Counted from the stretch's first letter, positions 1 through 8,549 are shown. The stretch: DNA of 47,874 bases from JAAUTS01 sp034440395 (GCA_034440395.1 JAWXBW010000034.1:1-47874), one strand, 5' to 3'. The notes: generated from the sequence alone by a model not told the origin. Program-made: numbers and translations.

Positions 1-87
1 GAGCCCCAGGATCAAAAAGGAGAGGGTCCAAGTCTGGAACCATGACAGGATGTAAGAACGACGGATTGCGGTTGAAATATTGATCAT
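1..87 (-). CDS. N-terminus of a probable membrane protein, cut by window edge
   Basis: An ATG at 87 on the minus strand opens a frame that runs 29 codons to the window edge without a stop. It has a short polar N-terminus (MINISTAIRRSY) followed by the hydrophobic run WTLSFLILGL, which looks like the start of a first membrane segment. No strong ribosome-binding site is visible upstream, only an A-rich stretch. The gene would be divergent from lexA. Too little is present to name a family, and the frame could be chance. Confidence 0.35.
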   Translation of the reverse strand, partial: MINISTAIRRSYILSWFQTWTLSFLILGL

Positions 88-607
88 TGGCGTTTTTTTC
101 TTATCTCTTTTACCAGGAAGGGGAGGTTTACTTTTCGAATATGTAGTAGACTTGCTATTTCTTAATTCCACAAACTTATTTTAACTCTATTTTTACTCGA
201 GTAGGAACCACTTGGTATGATCTGGGGACATAGGTAACACTAAAATGGCAAACTATGCCACGGAAAGAAGTGTTACTGATGGAATGTGAATGAGGTCAGT
301 CTGCTATATTGCACAGTTTACTCTATTGATTAAGTTTTTGGTTGAGTGCTTTATTTTTGTGGCGTTGTTCTTCGGGTCTTTTTACTGTTTTATATAGTCG
401 CACTGCTTTGATAGCTTAGCTCTTACATTAAGGCTACTAGCTTCTCTCCTAATAGTCGAACTCTAAGCCACTAAACCTAACTCAACCCGGTCCCAACAAA
501 TCCATATATCGCAGGAAATAGGTGCAATGTGGTAGACTGACGCCGTTGAACCCCATTGACGGATATGGCGTAAGGTTCTCTGATTCTCATAAAACCAAAG
601 TAAGTAC
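88..607. other. AT-rich gene-free stretch upstream of the lexA-like gene
   Basis: About 520 bases without a convincing coding region on either strand. An open frame starting at 522 in the frame of lexA is judged to be an upstream extension and not coding, because the likely promoter and operator lie further downstream (608-647). The only structured element seen is the nested inverted repeat at 234-276. No tRNA or riboswitch was recognised. Confidence 0.5.
234..276. repeat. Nested inverted repeat
   Basis: GTAACACT (234-241) is matched by AGTGTTAC (269-276). Inside it TGGCA (246-250) is matched by TGCCA (256-260) with a 5-base loop. Both arms are perfect. No T-run follows on either strand, so it is not a typical terminator. 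It could be a protein-binding palindrome or an RNA hairpin in a short transcript. Confidence 0.5.
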
Positions 608-635
608 TTGCGGGGCGAAAAATCAAGCACATAAT
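608..635 (+). promoter_or_regulatory. Predicted sigma-70 promoter of the lexA-like gene
   Basis: TTGCGG (608-613) and CATAAT (630-635) are separated by 16 bases, a good match to -35 and -10 elements. Transcription would start near 641-643, practically at the first plausible lexA codon, so the mRNA may be leaderless. Inferred from sequence only. Confidence 0.5.
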
Positions 636-647
636 GAACACATGTTC
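636..647. promoter_or_regulatory. LexA operator-like palindrome GAAC-N4-GTTC
   Basis: GAACACATGTTC directly abuts the predicted -10 box. It matches the GAAC-N4-GTTC core of the SOS box of Gram-positive bacteria. The inverse arrangement TGTTC-N4-GAACA is the published verrucomicrobial LexA motif, and tandem copies of that motif generate the GAAC-N4-GTTC form. A repressor bound here would cover the transcription start, which fits autoregulation of the downstream lexA-polymerase unit. Confidence 0.65.
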
Positions 648-1253
648 ACTATGCCATTAACCACGCGCCAACAGCAAATTTTAAGCTTTATTGAAGGTTA
701 TGTAGCGACCCACTCTTATTCGCCTACATTCCGCGAAATTCAGGCGCATTTCAAATTTAAAAGCGTTTCCGGGGTGGCCGTCCACCTCCGTCTGATGGCT
801 CAAAAGGGGGTGGTAAAGCTATCGGCTGGCCATGCCGGCGCACTTCAATTGACCAACCCGCCTAGTCCTTGGAGAGAGGTTCCCATCTTTGGCTCCATCC
901 CAGCCGGCTTTCCAACAGATCAAACTCAAGGGGATGAAGGATGTCTCAAGGTGGATCTGGAATCGCTAAAGATCCCTAAGGGAGCAAGGGTGTTCGCTCT
1001 TCGCATCCGGGGCGACTCCATGACTGGGGCAGGTATTCTCAATGGGGATACTGTTATTTTTGAATACCGCGGAGGCGCGCAGAACGGGGATATCGTAGCC
1101 GCTCTGGTTGACGGAGAGACGACCCTGAAACGTTACGTAAGTCAGGGCGGAAAGATGTTTTTAAAAGCAGAGAATATTAGATATAAGAACATCATTCCCG
1201 CAAACGAGCTCGTGATTCAAGGGGTGATGATCGGTCTGTGGCGCACGAGGTAA
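642..1253 (+). CDS. lexA: LexA-like SOS repressor / autopeptidase (S24 family)
   Basis: Self-cleaving repressor of DNA-damage genes. Numbering from the ATG at 642 (203 residues, usual LexA length), a winged helix-turn-helix lies at about residues 5-65 (LTTRQQQILSFIEGY, SPTFREIQAHF). A cleavage site Ala88-Gly89 sits in GSIPAGF. The catalytic Ser126 is in RGDSM and Lys163 is in TLKRY, so the autopeptidase should be active. The start at 642 or 651 (MPLTTRQQQ) is preferred over the longer frame from 522, because the predicted promoter and operator are at 608-647. The residues of the recognition helix differ from E. coli LexA. The gene is 12 bp upstream of the fused polymerase and almost surely co-transcribed with it. 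It could be a second, cassette-specific LexA paralogue and not the global one. Confidence 0.88.
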   Translation: MFTMPLTTRQQQILSFIEGYVATHSYSPTFREIQAHFKFKSVSGVAVHLRLMAQKGVVKLSAGHAGALQLTNPPSPWREVPIFGSIPAGFPTDQTQGDEGCLKVDLESLKIPKGARVFALRIRGDSMTGAGILNGDTVIFEYRGGAQNGDIVAALVDGETTLKRYVSQGGKMFLKAENIRYKNIIPANELVIQGVMIGLWRTR

Positions 1254-1265
1254 GGATATAGCATC

Positions 1266-4200
1266 GTGATCATACACTTAGATGCCGACGCATTCTTTGC
1301 GAGTGTCGAGCAAGCGGCTGATCCCCGGTTGCGCGGAAAGCCCGTTGCCGTAGGTGGTTCCAAGAGGGGTATTGTAGCCTCAGCATCCTACGAGGCTCGA
1401 AAATTAGGCGTCTATACCCCAATGCCCACCGCTAGGGCGTTGAAGATCTGTCCCAAGCTGGTGGTCGTGGCGGGAGACTATGAGAAATATGAGAGGTTCA
1501 GCCAGTGGATGTTTACTTACGCTTATGATTACACGCCAGACGTCGAGGTCCAAGGAATTGACGAAGGTTATTTTGACGTAACGGCAAATCGCAAATCTTC
1601 AGCGGGGGAAATCGCCGCAACGATCAGACGTGCCGTCTTCCAAGGCCTTAAAATCACTGTGAGCGAGGGCGTTGGCTCCAATAAGCTGATTTCTCAAGTA
1701 GCATCCAAATGGAAGAAGCCCGATAATCTGATTGAAGTTCCCGCAGGAAAAGAGCGGGAGTTTCTCGCCCCCCTGCCAAACCTGTGGCTGCCAGGGGTTG
1801 GCCCTAAAGGCTCTCAGACTCTCAACTCAGCAGGTCTGGCTTCTATTGGACAAATCGCCCTAGCGACCCCTGATCAGTTATCCCTGATTGTAGGGTCAGG
1901 GGCTCCACAACTCTGGAAATTTGCCCAAGGATTAGATGAACGTCCGGTGATCCGAGAGGCACCTGCGGCCAAGACTTACGGTCACCAAGAAACTTTCAGC
2001 CAAGATACGACTGACGAGATGTTTATTCTGGCCAAGCTGCGATCATTAACCGACCAACTTATGAAACAGGTTCGTGAGGACAAAAAGATGATCCGAACGA
2101 TCAGCGTTCGAGTTCGATACAACGACATGGAAGAGGAAACACGATCTCTTAGCATTCAGGAGCCGACTTCCTTTGAAAGCGATTTATACTCTCCGTTAAA
2201 AGTGCTTTTAAAAAAAGCGTGGACTCGGCGGGTCAGCCTTCGCTTAGTGGCAGTCAAGGTCTCCAACGTTTATGATGCTCTTTTTGAAAGCGAGCTGCAT
2301 TTAGACCATTCCTTAGATCGTGGCCGCAAGCTGGATTTAGCGGCTGCGGTTGATGAATTAAAAGATCGATTCGGCAGTGGGATTATTATACGGGGACATG
2401 ACCTATGGTTACAACTTCAGCACAAGGCATCCCGGTCTACCGTCAAACGGGTTAATCGGTTGAATCGGGTTTTAACCACCCCCCCTACTCGTAAGATTAC
2501 TGCATTTCTGAATGTGAAATCTTACTACAGCTTTCTGGACTCGTTACTGTCCCCCGAGGAAGCTGTGACCTTGGCCAAAAAACACGGTGCTCGTGTCGTA
2601 GCTTTAACCGATCCAAATTTGCACGCCGCGATTCCCTTTTACCAAGCAGCCAAGGAAGTCGGCCTCCAGCCTGTAATCGCCGCCGAACTACGACCTAAAA
2701 GTGGTCGGCGGTTCAACGCTTACGTCAAGGATGCTGGGGGCTACACCAACCTTTGCAAACTACTGTCCTTGGGATCAATATCAGAACACGATTTAGCTGA
2801 GAGATCCGAGGGTCTGTACATTATTCCTATCGAGAAGTGTGGCCCGGAGATTCGATATTCAACGATTCAGGATCGGCACCTTTATAACATCGTCCAAAGC
2901 ATGCGAACCTTGACGCTTCTGAATGATCCACACCCCGACAAGAGAACGGGATCGTTTCATTTCAGGAATGAATACGCCGAGATAGATCTATCGGAAATAG
3001 TGGACAAGTGCCGATTTGAGTTTGAATTGGGGGGCCTTAAATTCCCGATATTCCAACCTACTAATGGCTCGACTCCCCATGCCTTCCTTCGCCAATTAAC
3101 AATGGAGGGAGCGACCCGTTGTTATGGGAATGGCCGCCATGCGATCCTTCCTCAGCTGGAGGAGGAACTGAACATCATTACCGAAGTAGGTTACGAAGAC
3201 TATTTCCTTCTCACGTGGGAGCTTCTGCAGGAATGCCAAGCCAAAGGGATTTCATGGATAACTAGGGGTAGTGCCGCGGACTCCTTGGTTTGCTACTGCC
3301 TAGGTATTTCTGGAGTCTGCCCCGTTCGCTTTGAATTGTATTTCCAGCGATTCCTCAACCGGGACAGGATGGCGTTAAAGAAACTCCCAGACATCGATAT
3401 AGACTTTCCTCATGACCGCCGCGACGAGGTTGCGGAGATGCTTTTAGCGAAATACGGTGACCGCGCCGCCATCGTGGGAGGTTTTAATACGTTTCAGGGA
3501 CGCTCAGCCGTGGCCGACATTGCCAAGGTTTTAGGGGTTGCAGAATCGCAGATCCGACGCCTGACCGAACGCTTTCCCCGCACCTCAGCCGTGCGCGTGG
3601 CAGAAGCCATTCAAGGCAATGTGGAGTGCCAAGACTTGGCGTTGGAGGAGGATCCCTACCGCACCGCCATCGGAATGGCTCATCGTTTGGATGGGTTCCC
3701 CAGACATCCGAAAATGCACCCTTGCGGCATTGTTTTATCCCGCCAGCCCATTCATTCCATGACCCCCACCTTCATTTCTACCAAAGGATGGCCTACCGCC
3801 CATTTCGACATGGATGCCATTGAAGCAGTAGGACTAGTGAAGATGGACATTCTGGCTCAGGCAGGCTTATCTGTCATGAGGGATACTGTGGCGATTTTGA
3901 AGTCCCAAGGGGTAAAGGTTGACCTAGAAAGACTGGAGCCGTGGGAAGACCCCGGCATCTGGAAAATGATCGCTGAGGGTCACTCTCGGGGAGTCCACCA
4001 TATCGAATCCCCAGCGATGCTTACCCTCGCCAAGATGTGCGGTGCTAACAATATAGACGACCTAGTAGCCATCGTATCAGTCATCCGCCCTGGGGCGGCC
4101 AATTCCTGCAAAAAGACCAAATTTGCCAACAGGTGCCAAGGCTTGGAGCCGCCTGAATATGCCCATCCCAGCCTCGAACCTGTTCTTCGCAGCACTTACG

Positions 4201-5345
4201 GCGTTGTGGCGTATGAAGAACATATTTTGCAGATTTGTGAAACCTTTGCGGGCATGGGAGCCGGCCGCGGGGATATCCTTCGCAGGGGGTTGGTCAAACA
4301 GAAGGCTTCTATTATAGAGGAGATGCGCAAGGAATTCGTTAACTTGGCCAGATCCAAAGGACGGACGGAGGCTGAGATTCAGACCGTCTGGAATCTCTTG
4401 GCTCAGTTTCAGGGCTATGCCTTTTGCCGAGCTCATTCCACAGCCTACGGGGTGGAAGCTTACCAAGCGGCTCACCTCAAGCTTTATCATGCCAAGGAGT
4501 TCATGGCCTGTGTGATGGATCACGGGAAAGGCTTCTACAATAAATTGGTCTATTCCATTGAGTGCCGACGACTGGGCTATGAGTTCCTGTTGCCCAACGT
4601 CAACTCGCAGCACGAGCATTTTTTTCCAGAAAAGGCAGGAATCCGCGTTCCTCTTAAACAAATCAAGGGACTCACCACCAAAAAACTCGACCTTATCAGC
4701 TCAGAGCGCACCCGCGCCCCCTTTGAGTCGGTGGAGGATTTTGTGCTCCGGATCCAACCCTCGGACGATGAAATGCAAGGCCTCATCCGTGTCGGAGCGT
4801 TTGATGAGCTTAGTCCAAGCCGAACTGCCCAATTTTGGGCTTGGCGAAAAGTTGCACAATGGCCCCAAGAGAAAGGGCAGGGTCTACTTTTTGGTGCCAC
4901 TAAGGCCAGCCCACAGGACGCGCCTTTAAATCGCATCGAACCCTCCCATCTTCAGCGGCTGACCGCCGAAACGGAGTTGATGGACTTTCCTGTTACGGGT
5001 CATCCCTTGGAACTCTACCCAGAAGTTGCGTGGAAAACCTATTGCCCTATCTCGCGCCTAGCAGAATTTTGCGACAAAAAAGTTACCGTCTGCGGTCTGA
5101 TTATTGAAGATCGGGTGCATCATCAAGTAGATGGGCGACCTATGAAGTTTGTTTCCCTGTGCGATTGGACGGGGATTATTGAAGCCGAAATCTTCGCTGA
5201 CACGTACTTACGGTGCGGGATCAACACCATCCGCTATCCTGTTGTCGAGGTGGACGCAGTCGTTCGACCCTACGATAACAAAAAAGGTCACTCTCTGGAC
5301 GTCTTAGGAATTTTCAAACCCCGCTCGGCCGAAGTTGTTCGGTAG
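1266..5345 (+). CDS. Fused Y-family (DinB-type) / C-family (DnaE2-type) translesion DNA polymerase
   Basis: One uninterrupted frame of 1359 residues starting with GTG. GAGGTAAGGA, overlapping the lexA stop, acts as ribosome-binding site. Residues 1 to about 370 are a full Y-family polymerase: HLDADAFFASVEQ with Asp6/Asp8 and steric-gate Phe11, GIDEGYFDV with Asp99/Glu100, a helix-hairpin-helix (LPGVGPKG) and a little-finger domain. From residue 410 a full C-family alpha subunit follows: a PHP domain, TRGSAA (666-671), PDIDIDF (708-714), VKMD with Asp861, a helix-hairpin-helix region, a clamp-binding motif QGLLF (1205-1209) and an OB fold. Motifs such as CYCLGI and GFPRH point to DnaE2/ImuC and not DnaE1. 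The PHP metal ligands are lost (HxH replaced by N416/K418, TDH by TDP at 448-450), so no proofreading is expected. Both polymerase sites look intact. The likely role is SOS-induced lesion bypass. ImuB, the usual DnaE2 partner, lacks catalytic residues; this Y domain does not. Confidence 0.9.
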   Translation: MIIHLDADAFFASVEQAADPRLRGKPVAVGGSKRGIVASASYEARKLGVYTPMPTARALKICPKLVVVAGDYEKYERFSQWMFTYAYDYTPDVEVQGIDEGYFDVTANRKSSAGEIAATIRRAVFQGLKITVSEGVGSNKLISQVASKWKKPDNLIEVPAGKEREFLAPLPNLWLPGVGPKGSQTLNSAGLASIGQIALATPDQLSLIVGSGAPQLWKFAQGLDERPVIREAPAAKTYGHQETFSQDTTDEMFILAKLRSLTDQLMKQVREDKKMIRTISVRVRYNDMEEETRSLSIQEPTSFESDLYSPLKVLLKKAWTRRVSLRLVAVKVSNVYDALFESELHLDHSLDRGRKLDLAAAVDELKDRFGSGIIIRGHDLWLQLQHKASRSTVKRVNRLNRVLTTPPTRKITAFLNVKSYYSFLDSLLSPEEAVTLAKKHGARVVALTDPNLHAAIPFYQAAKEVGLQPVIAAELRPKSGRRFNAYVKDAGGYTNLCKLLSLGSISEHDLAERSEGLYIIPIEKCGPEIRYSTIQDRHLYNIVQSMRTLTLLNDPHPDKRTGSFHFRNEYAEIDLSEIVDKCRFEFELGGLKFPIFQPTNGSTPHAFLRQLTMEGATRCYGNGRHAILPQLEEELNIITEVGYEDYFLLTWELLQECQAKGISWITRGSAADSLVCYCLGISGVCPVRFELYFQRFLNRDRMALKKLPDIDIDFPHDRRDEVAEMLLAKYGDRAAIVGGFNTFQGRSAVADIAKVLGVAESQIRRLTERFPRTSAVRVAEAIQGNVECQDLALEEDPYRTAIGMAHRLDGFPRHPKMHPCGIVLSRQPIHSMTPTFISTKGWPTAHFDMDAIEAVGLVKMDILAQAGLSVMRDTVAILKSQGVKVDLERLEPWEDPGIWKMIAEGHSRGVHHIESPAMLTLAKMCGANNIDDLVAIVSVIRPGAANSCKKTKFANRCQGLEPPEYAHPSLEPVLRSTYGVVAYEEHILQICETFAGMGAGRGDILRRGLVKQKASIIEEMRKEFVNLARSKGRTEAEIQTVWNLLAQFQGYAFCRAHSTAYGVEAYQAAHLKLYHAKEFMACVMDHGKGFYNKLVYSIECRRLGYEFLLPNVNSQHEHFFPEKAGIRVPLKQIKGLTTKKLDLISSERTRAPFESVEDFVLRIQPSDDEMQGLIRVGAFDELSPSRTAQFWAWRKVAQWPQEKGQGLLFGATKASPQDAPLNRIEPSHLQRLTAETELMDFPVTGHPLELYPEVAWKTYCPISRLAEFCDKKVTVCGLIIEDRVHHQVDGRPMKFVSLCDWTGIIEAEIFADTYLRCGINTIRYPVVEVDAVVRPYDNKKGHSLDVLGIFKPRSAEVVR

Positions 5346-5364
5346 TTAAAGGGGATCAATTAAA

Positions 5365-6567
5365 CTAGCGATCAAAGCGAAACAGCCGTGTATCAGGATT
5401 GTTTCGGCCTAGTATAGAATCACGAATCATCTCCGCCGCAACAACGCTGTGAGTGATACCATTACCCCCAAAGCCGAGAGCAAAGTGACAGAGCGGGCTT
5501 TGAGGAATGCTCCCGATGTAGGCTAGGCCGTCTTTAGTCTCACCAAAGGTGCCGGCCCAAGTATAGGCCACCTCCATTTGAATTTTGGGGAAAAGATCCT
5601 TAAATTTATCCTCAAGCAACTTCGCCTTCTTCGGAATCAAAGCGTCGCGCCGTAATGGATTACGAAAGGGATCATCAGCACCGCCAATCAAGGCACGACC
5701 GTCACTCGTGGTCCGCATGTAAAAATAGGGTCTCGCCGTCTCCCAGAGTAAGGCGCGTTCCCACCAGCCGTCGAAATGATCTAGAGGCTCACTCACGAGA
5801 GCAAACGAACTTTTTAGAGTTACAATTTTCTTGGGCAAATACTCCCCCGACTCGTAACCAGTGGCGAAGACGAGATGCTTGCCGCGCACCGTCCATCCTG
5901 CATCCGTTTCCACCGTCGCCTCGCCTGCCGAAGTGTCGTAAGCAATCATTTCGGTGCGGTCATAAATTTTTGCGCCATTTTTTTCGGCACGCGCCAGCAA
6001 CAAATGTGCGAGCCGATAAGAATCCACTTCAGCGGCTTGGGTCGAAAGAATGGCTCTAGGCCTAGCAAAGGAGAACCGCTCAGTGATTTGCGAGGCCGTC
6101 AATAAACTGACATCCAAACCAGCACGCTTGCGCGCTTCGTATTCTTTTTCCAAATCCGGAATATCGTCTTCAACAGAGGCCAAATAAACACTTTGTTTGC
6201 GCTGAAAGCCGCATTCGCCCTCAAGGGAGGGAAGCATGGCTTCAAGTTTGTCGATGCTCTCATGGCAAACCCAGTAAGCGCGCTCGGCATCGTTGCGATT
6301 TGTCGTTTCAATCAGCTTATACAGCGGCACGTCAATCTCATACTGAAGCAAAGCTGTGCTGGCGCTGGTGCTGCCAGTGGCCACGTCACGCTTATCTAAC
6401 AGCACAACCTTTAGCCCTTCTTGGGATAGAGCGTTCGCCATGAACGCTCCAGATATCCCGCCACCTAAGATAATGACGTCGCAGATTTCATCCCTTTTCA
6501 AAGAAGGGTAAGAGCGCACCAAACCACTGTAGATAGGCCAGAAGGGGTGTGCGCTTTTTAAATCCAT
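5365..6567 (-). CDS. FAD-dependent oxidoreductase of the DAO family
   Basis: Flavoprotein of 400 residues related to D-amino-acid/glycine oxidases. The FAD-binding Rossmann motif IILGGGISGAF lies at about residues 33-43, followed by an acidic strand end (VVLLDKRD) and a conserved GSTSAST segment. Near the C-terminus HFALGFGGNGITHS is the second FAD contact typical of the family. There is no Rieske cysteine cluster and no signal peptide. The substrate cannot be predicted. The gene is convergent with the fused polymerase (19 bp between stops) and stands alone. Confidence 0.8.
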   Translation of the reverse strand: MDLKSAHPFWPIYSGLVRSYPSLKRDEICDVIILGGGISGAFMANALSQEGLKVVLLDKRDVATGSTSASTALLQYEIDVPLYKLIETTNRNDAERAYWVCHESIDKLEAMLPSLEGECGFQRKQSVYLASVEDDIPDLEKEYEARKRAGLDVSLLTASQITERFSFARPRAILSTQAAEVDSYRLAHLLLARAEKNGAKIYDRTEMIAYDTSAGEATVETDAGWTVRGKHLVFATGYESGEYLPKKIVTLKSSFALVSEPLDHFDGWWERALLWETARPYFYMRTTSDGRALIGGADDPFRNPLRRDALIPKKAKLLEDKFKDLFPKIQMEVAYTWAGTFGETKDGLAYIGSIPQSPLCHFALGFGGNGITHSVVAAEMIRDSILGRNNPDTRLFRFDR

Positions 6568-6636
6568 AGACTGAGCTTTTATTGCCGCACGCGCTAGCTA
6601 TCGACGCAGGTGGTTAGTCGCGCCGTACAACCAGAA

Positions 6637-7074
6637 CTACACCGCACACGCATCACGGCGATCACGAATGTCATTGTGCGCCTCATGAACGGCAGTGCTC
6701 TGTGTTAAAAGAGTCTTGTGAATATGAGTTGGAAGTTTAGTTTCTAGTGCTTTGATATAAGATGATTCCGCGTAATCTTCGCCTCTTTCACATTCAGTGA
6801 GAATCGCATGGTCGCTGCCCTTGGTAAATGCGGCTTTGAGGTCAATCCAACCCCTATGTATTGCGCTAGCAATGCTGCTGCTTTTTTCTGGCTCTTCACC
6901 AAGACCGATGACCAATTGTTGTAGTTCACCTGCGAATTTGGAGCGTTGTAGAGAATAGCCTGAGAGTAATGTTTTCAAGTCGGCGTGCTTAATGTTTTCG
7001 GAGGCATCGCGATAACCGTCTTGGCCGTCTTTACAAATTTCGATTAATGAATTGAGTGTTTGAGTTGTGTCCAT
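6637..7074 (-). CDS. DUF2383 / PA2169-type four-helix-bundle protein
   Basis: Small helical protein of 145 residues. The pattern TLNSLIEICKDGQDGYRDASENI at the start and ALETKLPTHIHKTLLTQ with HEAHNDIRD near the end matches the DUF2383 (PA2169) family of ferritin-like bundles, often found among stress-induced genes. No signal peptide or membrane segment. It is a single gene with its own upstream region. Biochemical function of the family is unknown. Confidence 0.75.
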   Translation of the reverse strand: MDTTQTLNSLIEICKDGQDGYRDASENIKHADLKTLLSGYSLQRSKFAGELQQLVIGLGEEPEKSSSIASAIHRGWIDLKAAFTKGSDHAILTECERGEDYAESSYIKALETKLPTHIHKTLLTQSTAVHEAHNDIRDRRDACAV

Positions 7075-7373
7075 GCAAACAACCTAACTTAAACCCAGTC
7101 CTTTACTATGGGGTAAAACCCTACCTCCGCACTGGAGTGCACGTTCATAAAATATCCATTTTAGCCGAGCTGAGTGGATCTAAGCATCTTCGGAATAGAG
7201 GATTTCTTAGCTAAAATAAGGTCCACTCAAAAACATGATCAAAGCGGCTGTTAAATCTGAATTCTGGAATATAACAGTGGAGGATAGCCTCACTCCCCTT
7301 TGTGTTTACCGAGCAGAACTAGTTGTAAAATATTGAAAAACTTGTAACCATTCAAAAACTACCTCCCACTATT
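7075..7373. other. Divergent intergenic region
   Basis: About 300 bases between two divergent genes, AT-rich towards the thioredoxin-like gene. No ORF of note. A small palindrome GGG-TAAAA-CCC at 7111-7121 lies 37 bp upstream of the DUF2383 start, within its expected promoter, and could be an operator. No terminator or RNA gene recognised. Confidence 0.3.
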
Positions 7374-7802
7374 ATGCGTAATTTAGGATATATTTTTGCT
7401 CTAGCCGTTTTTGGATTTTTAGGCTTCGCTTTTTGGGAACTCTCGAAACAGGTTCCTGAAAAAAATGATGTTGATTTTGGGGCTGATTATCAAAGTGTTG
7501 TCAACGCAGCCAAAGTGGATGGTAAACCTATCATTCTCATCTTCACGGCCTCTTGGTGCGGGCCTTGCCAGCAGATGAAGAAGAACGTCTATCCTAGCAT
7601 TGAGGTTTCAAAGGTGGCAGGTTATTTTCATTGGCTCTTAATTGATGTAGATGACGGGCGCAACCGTTCTTTGACACAGCTATATGGCGTTAACGGAATT
7701 CCGCATATTGAGGTGATTGATTCAACAGGCCGCTCTAAGGGTCAAAGCATCGGAGGCCGCAGCCCTAGTGATTTTGCCGCTTTCTTAAATGAGCAGCTTT
7801 AG
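7374..7802 (+). CDS. Membrane-anchored thioredoxin-like protein
   Basis: Protein of 142 residues with an N-terminal membrane segment or uncleaved signal (about residues 4-22) followed by a thioredoxin fold. The redox motif WCGPC places the active cysteines at 62 and 65, and the cis-proline loop is GIPHIEV. The spacing and the sequence FTASWCGPCQQMKKNVY resemble thioredoxin-7/DsbD-gamma-like proteins. It should act on the periplasmic side as a disulfide reductase or carrier. Partners are not evident from neighbours. The next element is a tRNA on the opposite strand. Confidence 0.85.
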   Translation: MRNLGYIFALAVFGFLGFAFWELSKQVPEKNDVDFGADYQSVVNAAKVDGKPIILIFTASWCGPCQQMKKNVYPSIEVSKVAGYFHWLLIDVDDGRNRSLTQLYGVNGIPHIEVIDSTGRSKGQSIGGRSPSDFAAFLNEQL

Positions 7803-7815
7803 GAAAATTCCCTTG

Positions 7816-7889
7816 TGGCTACCCGACATGGATTCGAACCATGACAAAGAGAACCAAAATCTCTTGTGCTACCGTTACACTATCGGGTA
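7816..7889 (-). tRNA. tRNA-Gln (anticodon UUG)
   Basis: On the minus strand a complete cloverleaf can be drawn. The acceptor arms are TACCCGA and TCGGGTA with discriminator G and an encoded CCA. The anticodon stem is AGAGA/TCTCT with loop TTTTGGT, giving anticodon TTG. The T-arm contains GGTTCGAATCC. It is 74 nt including CCA. No signs of an integrated element next to it. Confidence 0.95.
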
Positions 7890-8043
7890 AGACGTGAAGG
7901 AGAAACGTAACAGATGCCTAGGCCGCGGTCAACGGCATGTTGCAAAAAAGTTATTAAATCAATTCGTAGAGGGAACCGCGCCCAATTTTGGCTCTATTTT
8001 TTCACCGCTTGGCCTTTTTAAGGTTTTAAGTTATGATTGATTT

Positions 8044-8481
8044 ATGTCTCACCCGATTGTTCGTTGGATCGTTTTAACTCTGGCAGTTTTCTTGGCCGCA
8101 AAAATAGTGCCTGGAATCAGTTATGAAACCTACACAAGTTTACTCATTGCGGGTCTTGTTCTAGGTATTTTAAACACCTTTGTAAAACCCATCCTAACAC
8201 TGCTTTCTCTGCCTTTTATTATTGTCACTCTAGGGCTTTTTTTAGTCATTTTAAATGCCCTTACCTTAAAGCTAACCGGTTGGCTTGTGCCAGGATTTCA
8301 CGTGAATGGTTTCTGGGCGGCGGTGTTAGGTGCTCTAATTATCAGCGTGGTGAACCTTTTCTTCGGAGGAACAAAGTCTAAGGCTGTTAAGAACTCTAGG
8401 TTTCAAGTCCACTCTTCAACTCTACCCGGCAATGCGGTGAAGAAAGTAGATACAGGTAAGGGCGATGTCATTGATATTTAA
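8044..8481 (+). CDS. Phage-holin-4/YvlD-type membrane protein
   Basis: Integral membrane protein of 145 residues with four predicted membrane segments in the first 110 residues and a polar tail. The sequence NTFVKPILTLLSLPF followed by TLGLFLVILNAL is characteristic of COG1950 (YvlD, phage holin family 4). Despite the family name these are mostly chromosomal genes of unknown role. Nothing nearby suggests a prophage. Convergent with mscL. Confidence 0.85.
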   Translation: MSHPIVRWIVLTLAVFLAAKIVPGISYETYTSLLIAGLVLGILNTFVKPILTLLSLPFIIVTLGLFLVILNALTLKLTGWLVPGFHVNGFWAAVLGALIISVVNLFFGGTKSKAVKNSRFQVHSSTLPGNAVKKVDTGKGDVIDI

Positions 8482-8521
8482 TAATCCCTCGTTGGGGCTT
8501 ATCGCTACAAGATTGTTTTTA

Positions 8522-8549
8522 TTTGGGATGGTAAGTTCCGCATTCCAAA
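8522..8549. terminator. Possible bidirectional terminator
   Basis: TTTGGGATG (8522-8530) and CATTCCAAA (8541-8549) can pair with one G-U wobble around a 10-base loop. The hairpin sits between two convergent stop codons. A T-rich run borders it on one side. Stem stability is modest. Confidence 0.35.

Noticed and set aside
522..641. N-terminal extension of the lexA-like frame by 40 residues
   Set aside because: Lies upstream of the predicted promoter and operator, and the extra residues are unlike LexA N-termini.
4077..4661. 194-codon frame on the minus strand inside the polymerase gene
   Set aside because: Antisense to conserved alpha-subunit motifs, no recognisable family and no ribosome-binding site: a shadow frame.
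8044..8481. Phage holin-like protein as a sign of a prophage
   Set aside because: The family is widespread on chromosomes (YvlD type) and no phage genes, attachment sites or integrase are near, even beside the tRNA gene.
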